A stretch of DNA of 64,000 bases from Natronospira sp. (lineage in GTDB: Bacteria > Pseudomonadota > Gammaproteobacteria > Natronospirales > Natronospiraceae): assembly GCA_003558125.1 (NCBI GenBank), contig PWMQ01000101.1, forward strand, positions 122,127-186,126. Reading direction: 5' to 3'. Shown piece after piece: positions 40,199-48,700 of the stretch; the stretch's first letter is position 1, and each line of letters starts with the position of its first letter. The notes below the pieces were generated by a model that did no database searches, was not told the origin of the DNA, and worked only from the letters and a program-made list of their open reading frames with translations. Position numbers and translations under genes: made by a program.

Positions 40199-40413
40199 CG
40201 GGGCATAGCGCAGTCTGGTAGCGCGCCTGCTTTGGGGTGAGGACCGACCGTTTGTCCGGTGGACAAACGCAGCGGTCCGAACGGCGCCGGCAGGACAGCC
40301 GGCGACCGGGTTGGCAGGCGAGGCAGGAGCCGAGCCGCCAACAGGCCTGCGAGCGAAGCAGGCGCTTGATGTTGAGTTTGCCGGAAACGTTGATTACGGC
40401 ACGGCAGGAATTG
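40199..40413 (+). pseudogene. Truncated, interrupted tRNA-Pro copy with a hairpin-rich insert
   Basis: Bases 40199-40236 match the first half of the intact tRNA-Pro at 40414 with one mismatch, through the UGG anticodon. They are followed by about 167 nt unrelated to tRNA. At 40404 the sequence GCAGGAATTGCGGGG resembles the 3' anticodon stem and T-arm start of the intact gene (GCAGGAAGTCGGGG), and then runs straight into the 5' end of the intact gene. The insert contains four consecutive hairpins: 40241-40278 (15 bp in two parts), 40285-40304 (7 bp), 40310-40342 (6 bp plus an inner stem) and 40345-40363 (6 bp). It lies just downstream of the cluster promoter, so it should be transcribed. It could be debris of an insertion and unequal exchange, or a small structured RNA. 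Confidence 0.7.
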
Positions 40414-40490
40414 CGGGGCATAGCGCAGCCTGGTAGCGCGCCTGCTTTGGGAGCAGGAAGTCGGGGGTTCAAATCCCTCTGCCCCGACCA
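40414..40490 (+). tRNA. tRNA-Pro(UGG)
   Basis: A complete cloverleaf with acceptor CGGGGCA/TGCCCCG, anticodon loop TTTGGGA (anticodon TGG), T-loop TTCAAAT and encoded CCA (77 nt). Confidence 0.95.
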
Positions 40491-40589
40491 AACGGTTTTG
40501 CAGGGTTCCAGCAGGATATCGGAGCCCCGATATACAGACAGTGTTTTGTAGTTTGCGCCTGTAGCTCAATTGGATAGAGCATCGGCCTT

Positions 40590-41268
40590 CGAGGGTGGCT
40601 TCGGCCACAATAAGAGGAGCCCCTGTCAGGAAACGGAACTGGCAGGGTGGACCACACTGTAACGGGGAACCCTTAACGGCGGCAGTTGCCGGCCGATGGT
40701 AATCCCGTGGAAACCGGCGGTCGTCCAGGCGCTGGTGTATAATTTCCTCAGGAATGGGGGATGCATGCACCATACAAAGCATAAGGGCGATCGGGGAGTC
40801 TTGAAGGCTCAGTTGGATCTGTTTGACCAGGGGTTCACGATACTCAACCCCCTGACTGAACATGCGCCGTTTGATCTGGTCGCATACAGGGAAGGGCGGT
40901 TTCATCGTATCCAGGTTAAGCACAGGAGGCTCGACGCCACCGGCAAACTGGAAGTCAAATTTTCCACTTGCTGGGCTGATAGGAACGGGACACACACCGT
41001 TCCTATCGACAAGAGCGAAGTCGATCTCTTCTGTGTCTATTGTCCGGATACCGATGAGTGTTATTACTTGAGTCCTGAAGACTTTGGTTCAAGCGTTGCA
41101 CTGAGGGTAGAGGCTCCGCGGAACGGCCAGAAGCAAGGCGTAAGACTGGCCAAAGCGTTCCGCCGGGTTCCGTAGAGACTATACGTGTGGCGCCTGAGAT
41201 GGCGAAGAGATAGTCCAGACCACAAACTTCACCAGCGGGTGAGGGCTGCGAAAGCAGTAGATGGTATG
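40590..41268 (+). mobile_element. Group I intron (tRNA type, Azoarcus/IC3-like) with endonuclease ORF
   Basis: The catalytic-core pairings can be read directly. P3 is CCACAC 40652-40657 with GTGTGG 41185-41190. P4 is ACGGG 40662-40666 with CCCGT 40704-40708. P6 is AACCGGCGG 40712-40720 with CCGCCGGGTT 41160-41169. P7 is GACTAT 41177-41182 with ATAGTC 41210-41215. P8 is CGCC 41191-41194 with GGCG 41201-41204. The R element GTAGAGACTATACG and the S element AAGAGATAGTCC are near consensus, and a GCTGCGAAAGCAG hairpin resembles P9 of the Azoarcus tRNA-Ile intron. The exact P1 pairing is not resolved. The ORF lies in the P6 loop. The element is 679 nt. Confidence 0.9.
40765..41175 (+). CDS. Group I intron-encoded PD-(D/E)XK endonuclease (I-Ssp6803I-like)
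   Basis: The 136-residue protein starts HHTKHKGDRGVLKAQLDLFD and has a PD-(D/E)XK-type core: FDLVAYREGRFHRIQVKHR, with the metal aspartate followed by a QxK in place of ExK. This is the arrangement of I-Ssp6803I, the homing enzyme of a cyanobacterial tRNA-fMet intron. It probably cuts intron-less tRNA-Arg(UCU) alleles to spread the intron. ATG 40765 follows GGGGG by 4 nt. The frame is open upstream to 40696, but that start lies within the P4-P6 core. The last codons and the stop coincide with P6 and the R element. All core residues look intact, so it may be active. Confidence 0.82.
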   Translation: MHHTKHKGDRGVLKAQLDLFDQGFTILNPLTEHAPFDLVAYREGRFHRIQVKHRRLDATGKLEVKFSTCWADRNGTHTVPIDKSEVDLFCVYCPDTDECYYLSPEDFGSSVALRVEAPRNGQKQGVRLAKAFRRVP

Positions 41269-41336
41269 CTAAGCCGGCGGTTGCAGGTTCGAATCCTGCC
41301 AGGCGCGCCAGACAAGGCAGTAAAATCAGTTTCAAT

Positions 41337-41413
41337 GGTGGGCGTAGCTCAGTTGGTAGAGCCCCGGATTGTGATTCCGGTCGTCGTGGGTTCGAGTCCC
41401 ATCGTCCACCCCA
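41337..41413 (+). tRNA. tRNA-His(GUG)
   Basis: A cloverleaf with acceptor GTGGGCG/CGTCCAC, anticodon GTG in GGATTGTGATTCC and T-loop TTCGAGT. The extra G(-1) of tRNA-His is at 41337, opposite discriminator C73, and CCA is encoded. Confidence 0.95.
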
Positions 41414-41540
41414 GTTTTTACCCGGCGTACAGGAGGTACGCGCGTCTCGGCTTCTGCTGAGACGGGAGCAAAGGGAAATCGCATTTTCCTTTTGCGTGGA
41501 GGAGTCGCGGCAGGACGCCCGATCTCCGACTTTGAAATAT

Positions 41541-41696
<156 letters not shown>

Positions 41697-41805
41697 GGTC
41701 TTTGTTGATGGTTCGGGGTTGTTCGTCTCATCCCTGAGACTCACCCTCCGCTTCGCTCCGGGCTTCGCGCTACCGCGCTTCGCGACAAATCGTTCCGGAC
41801 GATTT
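41697..41805 (+). other. Spacer between tRNA-Lys-derived repeats, rich in hairpins
   Basis: This holds a second fragment of tRNA-Lys (GGTTCGGGGTT near 41710) and two clear hairpins: GTCTCA/TGAGAC at 41725-41740, and a 9-bp stem ACAAATCGT/ACGATTTGT at 41785-41807. A GC-rich stretch with CGCTTCG-like motifs lies between them. No coding potential is seen. Confidence 0.6.
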
Positions 41806-41909
41806 GTTCGAGTCCCTGGCGGCCCACCATTAAGCTGAAACGGCTCACCCAGCCCGGGTGGGCCGTTTTTTGTTGAGATGCTCTCTCTTGGGCCAGGGAC
41901 TCAAACCCC
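41806..41909 (+). repeat. 104-bp direct repeat, copy 2
   Basis: A second copy of the tRNA-Lys 3' end (GTTCGAGTCCCTGGCGGCCC), with its own terminator (13-bp stem, 41838-41850 with 41857-41869, then T6) and the same 20-nt inverted T-arm at 41890-41909. It differs from copy 1 at scattered positions. It resembles an attachment-site duplication or the tRNA-linked repeats reported in some gammaproteobacteria. Confidence 0.8.
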
Positions 41910-41919
41910 TTTCATCCCA

Positions 41920-43233
41920 TCAAAGCCCGATGGCGAACAGGCCAAGACAAAGTACCAGGCCGGCCAGGGGGATGATGACGGTCAGGGCGCCCACCGGGGC
42001 GTAGGCGGCGGCGTGGGTTTCCTTGCAGATGGCGCGGATGGTGGTTACCACGTAGCCGTTATGGGGCAGGGAATCCAGGGCGCCGGAGGAGATCGCGACG
42101 GTGCGGTGGAGCTGGTCGGGGTCCACGCCCTGGTCGATGTAGTGCTGTCCCAGAATGGGCAGGGCAATGGCCTGGCCACCCGAGGCGGAGCCGGTCAAGG
42201 CGGCGATCACCGAGACCGCCAGGGCGGCGGTGGCCAGTCCCGCGCCGGGGATGCCGGTAACCCAGTCCACGGCGGACTCGAAGGCCGGCGAAACTCGGGC
42301 CACGGAGCCGAAGCCCACCACGGCCGAGGTATTGCCGATGGCAATGAGCGCGCCCACGCCGCCGTCGGTCAGGGCCTGTCCCGGGGCCTTGAGGAAACGG
42401 GGATTGGTCAGGGCCGCGCCGATGCAACCAGAGAGCAGGGCCAGAATCAGGGCCGAGGTGCCCAGGGCATCGTGGGTGGTAAAGGAGATGCCCAGCACCA
42501 GGCTGAGAGGAATGATGGCCAGGGCCGGGTGGGGGAGATTGTCCCGGCGGGTGGCGGTATCCTCCTCGCGGGCCTCGAACTTCTCTCCCCGGGCCACTGC
42601 GCGTTTGAGCATCCAGGTCAGCCACCAGTAACCGGTCGTGGCCATGAAGATGGCCACGATCAGGCTGGCCTCCCAGGCGGCCAGGGGGCTGGTCCCCAGG
42701 TGCTCCACCGGAATCCAGTTCTGGATCTCGGGGGAGCCGGCAGACGTCATGGTGAAGGTGACCGAACCGAAGGCCAGGGTGGCGGGAATGAATCGTCGGG
42801 GCAGGTCAGCCTCCCGGAACAGGCTCACCGCCATGGGGTAGACTGAGAAAGCCACCACGAAAAGGCTGACGCCACCGTAGGTGAGCACGGCGCAGGCCAG
42901 CACCACCGCCAGGGCCGCACGCTTGGTTCCCAGATGATTGATGATCCAGTTGGCAACGCTTTCCGCGGAGCCCGAGGATTCCATCAGCTTGCCGAACAGG
43001 GACCCCAGCAGGAATACGAAGAACCAGGAAGCGATGAAGCCCGTGAAGCCGTCCATGTACTGGCTGACCAGGTCCATGCCCTCGGTCTCGGCCAGGGGTG
43101 GCAGCAGGGGCAGGCCGCTGGTGAGAGCGACGATCAGGGCGCAGAGGGGCGTGGCCACGAACAGGCTTAGCCCGCGCATGGTGAGAAAGATCAATAGCGC
43201 CAGCGCGCCCAGCAAACCGATGACACTCAGCAT
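41920..43233 (-). CDS. GntP-family permease, probable 3-hydroxybutyrate transporter
   Basis: The 437-residue protein has about 12 hydrophobic segments and the GntP family style (LTGSASGGQAIALPIL; SSGALDSLPHNGYVV). GntP proteins take up gluconate-type hydroxy acids. In Pseudomonas a GntP-like permease sits beside 3-hydroxybutyrate dehydrogenase, and the same association with a dehydrogenase and an oligomer hydrolase is seen here within 10 kb. The substrate call is therefore inference from context. It is divergent from the TonB-dependent receptor. Confidence 0.82.
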   Translation of the reverse strand: MLSVIGLLGALALLIFLTMRGLSLFVATPLCALIVALTSGLPLLPPLAETEGMDLVSQYMDGFTGFIASWFFVFLLGSLFGKLMESSGSAESVANWIINHLGTKRAALAVVLACAVLTYGGVSLFVVAFSVYPMAVSLFREADLPRRFIPATLAFGSVTFTMTSAGSPEIQNWIPVEHLGTSPLAAWEASLIVAIFMATTGYWWLTWMLKRAVARGEKFEAREEDTATRRDNLPHPALAIIPLSLVLGISFTTHDALGTSALILALLSGCIGAALTNPRFLKAPGQALTDGGVGALIAIGNTSAVVGFGSVARVSPAFESAVDWVTGIPGAGLATAALAVSVIAALTGSASGGQAIALPILGQHYIDQGVDPDQLHRTVAISSGALDSLPHNGYVVTTIRAICKETHAAAYAPVGALTVIIPLAGLVLCLGLFAIGL

Positions 43234-43322
43234 CCCATGACTCCCGCACAGGGTGACTTCACCGGGGTCCCCCCGGTCGCTTCACGGAAGTCATGGTCGT
43301 TTGACTGCTGCCTGCGGCGAAA

Positions 43323-43367
43323 CTGTACCAAAGTACAAGTTACACCCGGGTGCCTGCCTTCTAGGCT
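43323..43367 (+). promoter_or_regulatory. Candidate CrbR operator and promoter of the TonB receptor gene
   Basis: CTGTACCAAAGTACAAGT at 43323-43340 contains the perfect dyad TGTAC/GTACA. A -10-like CTAGGCT lies at 43361-43367, with 20 nt between. The same box and spacing occur before the oligomer-hydrolase gene at 50636-50680. LuxR/NarL-type regulators bind such dyads near the -35 position. Assignment to the regulator at 49112 is inference. Confidence 0.55.
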
Positions 43368-43437
43368 CCATTAGTGCCAGACAGTCTTGCAGGGGCAAAA
43401 GCCGCTGCACCCGAGTGAGTGAACTTGAGGAGTCCCC

Positions 43438-45678
43438 ATGGATATCAAGCGACTTTCCGCATGGAGCCTGGTCAGCCTCCTGTTTCTGGTCCCTGCTCCG
43501 ATTCTTGCCGATACGGCGGATGCGGAGCAGGACGAGGAGCAGGCTCAGCAGCGAGGTGCCGACGAGGAGGCCCGTGACCTGGGTCGCGTTGCGGTGACCA
43601 CCCGTCGGGTTGAAGAGACCATCCAGTAAGTACCGGTGGCAGTGACCGCCTTCAGCAGTGAAGATCTGCGTGATCTTCAGGCGGTACAGCTGGACGATAT
43701 TCAAGCCGCCGTGCCCAACGTCAATATTGCCCAGGGCCGGGCGTCGGCGAGTAGTGTCAACGCCTTCATCCGTGGCATTGGTCAGCCGGATGCCCTGCAG
43801 ACCTTTGATCCGGGGGTGGGCATCTACGTGGACGATGTCTACATGTCCCGCATCCAGGGGGCTTTGTTCAATCTTTTTGACGTGGAGCGGGTCGAAGTAC
43901 TCCGTGGGCCTCAGGGCACCCTTTATGGTCGTAACTCACCGGCAGGGGCAATCAAGATCATCACCCGCACGCCCGGCGAAGTGAATGAAGCCATTGCCGA
44001 GCTGGGAGTTGGTGACTATGGCCGCTACAACGGCCAGTTCTATGTTGGCGGAGGTCTGGGCAACGACTGGGGCATGTCCCTGTCAGGCCTTGTGACCGGC
44101 ATGGATGGCTATGTGGAAGATCCGGTCTTCGGTGGTGAGTTCAATGATGACGATAGTCAGGCCCTGCGTGCCAAGCTGCATTACGATCCGGCAGCGGATT
44201 TCAACCTCACCCTCAGTTGGGACTATACCCGTCAGCGGGCGGCCGCCACGCTGGGCCAACAGCAGGAAGACCTGATTCAGGTGGATCTGGCCACCGGCGA
44301 GAGCACTGTTCTCCTGCCCGCGCCGGAAGAAGAGTTCAACTTCCGCACCTCCACCAACCTGCATCCCGGACAGGGTCAGGACCTGGATCATTGGGGGCTG
44401 AGTGCCCGCTGGGAGCTGGGCCTGAATGAACACTGGCGAATGAAGGGGATCAGCGCCTATCGAGAGCTGGACACCGACTTCTGGCTCGATTTCGATAATT
44501 CCCGATTCTCCGTGACCGAAGCGCTGGTGGCCCTGGATCAGTCCCAGTTCAGCCAGGAGTTCCAGTTCCACTATGACGGCGGCAATGACTTCCGGGCTGT
44601 CACCGGTGTCTATTACATGCAGGAAGACGTGCCTTCCTATCAGGAAGCCATTGCCAATGATGCCTTTACCTTTGCCGGTGCACCGGTGGATTTTCTGCGC
44701 ACCATTGAAGATGACCTGAGCACGACCAGCTACGCCGTATTTGCACAGGGGACCTGGGATTTGGCCGAGCGCTGGCAGCTTTCCGCCGGGGCTCGCTACA
44801 CCCGCGATGAGAAAGAGTACTTCCGCACCACATCTACCTTCTCGAACTTTGATTTTCTGGAAGGCACATTCGCCTTCGAGGACAAGGACAGCTGGTCGGA
44901 AGTCACGCCCTCGCTCAGCGTCCGTTATGACATTGATGAAAACATGATGGCCTACGGCTCCCTGAGCCGCGGTTACAAGGCGGGCGGTTTCAATGGCCGT
45001 GCCAATGCGCCAACGGATACCAGTGCATTTGATCCGGAGATCGTGGATACCTTCGAGCTGGGTCTCAAGGCGACCTTCCTGGATGGACGCCTGCTCACCA
45101 ACTGGGCGGTGTTCCGCAGCGACTATCAGGATTTCCAGGCTCGGGTGGCCGAGGATATCGACCAGTTCCCGGTCATCAACGCGGGTGAACTGCGTATTGA
45201 CGGTCTGGAGCTGGAAGCATTGGCCCAGGTCGGCGACGATACCCGTCTATCCATGCAGTTGGGCCTGCTGGACGCTCGCTACAAGGAGTTCTTTGATCTC
45301 CGTTTTGACGATGCCGACCGCTCGGATGACGAGGTGCCCTTCTCCCCGGACGTCACATTCCGTTTTGGGGTCCTGCATGACTTCCATCTGGGCAATGGCG
45401 GCACCCTGACCCTGAGTGGCGATGCCCAGTATCGTGATGAGACGGCCCTGAGCGTGGATAATCAGCCGGGCCTGTTCCAGGATGACTACTGGCTGTTCAA
45501 TTCCCAGCTGCGCTATCTCACCCCCGATGCCCGTTGGGAAGTGGCAGCCAGTGTCCGTAACCTCACCGATGAAGTGTACAAGGTGGATGCCCAGGAGTTC
45601 TCCAGCGTGGGTAATATCCAGGGCGCCTTCTTTGGCGCACCTCGCCACTGGATGCTCTCCCTGCGTCACTACTACTGA
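43438..45678 (+). pseudogene. TonB-dependent receptor, interrupted by an in-frame TAA
   Basis: The frame reads MDIKRLSAWSLVSLLFL (signal peptide) and a TonB-box-like segment to residue 63. It then meets TAA at 43627-43629 and continues in the same frame for 682 codons with a complete plug (PVAVTAFSSEDLRDL, FIRGIG, VERVEVLRGPQGTLYGRNSPAGAI) and a 22-strand-type barrel ending in LSLRHYY. A single base change from a sense codon such as AAA or GAA would create this stop. An internal GTG at 43636 would lack both signal peptide and ribosome site. Outer-membrane uptake of 3-hydroxybutyrate oligomers is a plausible original role, given the neighbours. A sequencing error is the alternative. Confidence 0.85.
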
Positions 45679-45697
45679 TCCCGGCGTGGATCCGGAG

Positions 45698-45724
45698 ACG
45701 GCCCCGCACTCGCGGGGCCGTTTT
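45698..45724 (+). terminator. Rho-independent terminator after the TonB receptor gene
   Basis: A 10-bp stem ACGGCCCCGC/GCGGGGCCGT with loop ACTC, then TTTT. Confidence 0.8.
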
Positions 45725-45767
45725 CCGTCGGGTATTCTGATGCCATGCATGTTTCAGGCTTGAGTTC

Positions 45768-48700
45768 ATGACCCAGACGGTCACCATTGCCACCCTGATT
45801 CTGGCCGGCCTGGCCTGGCTGGGGCTGCTGTTTGCGGTGGCCTTGCTGGGAGAACGCCCCAGCCGCCTTTGGCATCGAATCTGGCCGACTGTCTACGTGC
45901 TCTCTCTGGCGGTTTACTGCACCGCCTGGACCTTTTACGGCACTACCACCCAGGCGGCCGAATCCGGCTGGCCCATACCGCCTACCTTCATCGGCACCAT
46001 CCTGCTGTTTCTGTTTGGCTGGCCATTCTTGCGTCGCCTGGTACGCCTGAGCAAACAGCACAACAGCACCAGCATTGCCGACTTCATTGCCAGTCGATTC
46101 GGAAAGAGTTCGGCTCTGGCTGCGGCAGTGACGGCTGTGGCCCTGATCGGCCTGGTTCCCTACATCGCTCTGCAGCTCAAGGCGGTTGCCATGAGTTTCA
46201 GCGCCTTGAGTGTAGGCGAGGTCGGGGGAGGGGAGCCGCCGGCCTGGCAGGACCTGGCCTTTTACGTGGCGATCCTGATGGCCGTGTTCGGCATGATCTT
46301 CGGGACCCGATGGGCGGCGGCCACCGCACACAATCGCGGTCTGGTATTCGCCATGGGCTTCGAGTCCCTGTTCAAGCTGGCCGCCATGCTGGCCCTGGGT
46401 GGCTTCGTCGTCTTTGTGCTGTTTTCAGGGCCCGCGGACCTTCTTGCCAGTACACCCAGGCCAGAGTTTCAAAACCTGGACAGCTTCCTGACCCTGATGC
46501 TGCTCGGTGCCCTGGCCATGTTCACCTTGCCGCATCAGTTCCACATCGGGATTGTCGAGTGCCGTGATCCCGAGCACATGCGAACGGCACGCTGGCTCTT
46601 CCCGCTGTTTCTGATCCTTATCAGCCTGCCCATCCTGCCCCTGGCCCGGGCGGGCGGCGAACTGCTGGGGCCGGCGGGAGTGCCGCCCGATCTCTATGTC
46701 TTGCAACTGCCGATGATGGAAGGGCAGACGGGGCTGGCCCTGTTCGCTTTCCTGGGGGGGCTGAGCGCGGCAACCGGCATGGTGATCTTGGCCAGCCTGA
46801 CCTTGTCGATCATGATCGGTAACCACTGGCTGACACCGGCCTTGTTGCGGGGAACCGGCGGCCGTCGCGGCGAGTTGCCCATCTCGGTGCGTACACAGCG
46901 CCGGCTTGGGATACTCGTGGTTCTGCTGCTGGCCTACGGCTACAGCCGGGCCCTTGGTGTGGCAGAGCCCCTGGGGGAGATCGGCGCCCTGTCCTTTTCG
47001 GGCCTGGCCCAGTTGGCACCGGCGGTGGTGCTCGCTGTTTATCGTCCCGGATTGCCGGAGCGCGCCATCCTGGCCGGTCTGGCAGCGGGGATCGTGGTCT
47101 GGACCTATGTGTTGCTGGTGCCCCTGGCGGTTTCGGCTCTCGGCTTGCCCACTGCCTGGTTGTCCGACGGCCCGCTGGGCCTGGCCTGGCTATCGCCAGA
47201 GGGCTTTTTCGGTTTGGGCCAACTGGATGTGCTGGCCCGCGCCGTTGCCACCAGTCTGGCGGTCAATCTGGCCTTTATCTTCCTGTTATTGCGTTTGCTG
47301 GGGCCAGGGCAGGCGCCGGCCGCCCCCACCAACCAGATTGACCCGGATACCCTGGAGACCATTGCCCGGCGTTTCCTGGGCAGGGAGCGGGCAGTTCGTC
47401 TGCTCCACAATGGTGGTGAGGGTCGCCAGTTGGAACGAGCCGTCGAGCATGAGCTGTCTGCCATGGTGGGCGCCGCATCGGCGCGGCTGTTGCTTGATGC
47501 AGCCCGCCAGCGGGCCCCGGCACCGCTGGACACTGTCGCCGACATGGTGGGCGAGGCCTCGGCCCGCGCGCGCTTCAGTCGCGAGGTTCTGTCAGGGGCC
47601 CTGGAAAACATGAGTCAGGGCGTTTGCGTGGTGGACGATCGCCTAAGGCTGGTGGCCTGGAATCGGGCCTATCTGGATCTGTTCGATTATCCCCCCGAGT
47701 TGATTCGCGTGGGCCGCCCGGTGGCGGATCTGCTTGAGCACAATGCCCGCACCGGGCTACTGGCGGCCGGGGATAGCAAGGGTGCCATCGAGCGACGCCT
47801 GGCCCATATGCGCAGCGGTTCCCGCTACCGGGTGGAGCGCGCCTGGCCGGATGGTCGGATCATCGAAATTCGCGGCAACCCCATGCCCGGTAGCGGTTTT
47901 GTGGCCACCTTTACCGATGTCACGGCCTTTCGCCATACCGAGGAGGAACTGCGACGGATCAACGAGACCCTGGAGCAACGCGTGCAATCCCGTACCGCCG
48001 AACTGCAGCAGGCGATGACCGAGGCGGAGCGGGCCAATGAGGCCAAGACCCGATTTCTCGCCGCGGTCAGCCACGACCTGGTGCAACCGCTCAATGCCGC
48101 CCAATTGCTGACCCATTCTTTGGCGCAACGCATGAATGGCCAGGCGGAAGCGCGCAGTCTGCAGCAGATTGATGGGGCCCTGGGGGCCACCGAATCCCTG
48201 CTCAGCGGCTTGTTGGATATTTCCCGTCTGGATGCCGGGGGCTTGCGACCACGCATCAATGAGTTTCCCCTGAATGACCTGTTCAATCAGTTGGCTGGTG
48301 AGTTCTCCCTGATTGCCGGTGAACGGGGACTGGATTTGCGCTGTGTAAAGAGCCGGGTCTGGGTCCGCAGCGATGTCCAGATGCTTCGCCGGATCGTTCA
48401 GAACTTCCTGTCCAACGCCCTGCGCTATACCGAGCGGGGCCGAGTACTGATGGGATGTCGTCGTTATGGCGACGAGTTGCTTGTAGGTGTCTGGGATACC
48501 GGTCCGGGGATCGAGCCGGATTCCCGGCAGGTGATCTTCGAGGAGTTCAGGCGGCTGCAGGCCGAGGAAGCCGCGCCCGGGCTGGGACTGGGGCTGGCCA
48601 TTTCCGAGCGCATGGCCAGGCTGCTGGGCCATGAGCTGGTGCTGGAGTCTGTGCCCGGTCGCGGCACTCTGTTCGGGGTCCGGGTCCCCCGGGCAGAGCC

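Larger units (their letters stand above)
40555..41310 (+). tRNA. tRNA-Arg(UCU), split by a group I intron
   Basis: The exons are 40555-40589 and 41269-41310. Joined, they give a 77-nt tRNA with acceptor GCGCCTG/CAGGCGC, D-arm, anticodon stem TCGGC/GCCGG, anticodon loop CTTCTAA (anticodon TCT), T-arm GCAGG-TTCGAAT-CCTGC and encoded CCA. The intron sits between anticodon bases 34 and 35: the 5' exon ends in T and the intron ends in G, as group I splicing requires. The gene is functional only if the intron is removed. Confidence 0.92.

Noticed and set aside
40237..40403. Group I or group II intron in the truncated tRNA-Pro
   Set aside because: GTGAG at the start only faintly resembles a group II 5' end and no domain V is seen. 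No R/S elements or P7 pairing exist, and the 3' exon is not restored.
40696..40764. Upstream extension of the intron endonuclease
   Set aside because: It would start inside the P4-P6 core of the ribozyme and adds residues absent from the family; ATG 40765 is adequate.
43636..45678. Functional TonB receptor starting at GTG 43636
   Set aside because: No ribosome site, no signal peptide, and the preceding frame carries the proper signal peptide; an interrupted gene is the better reading.
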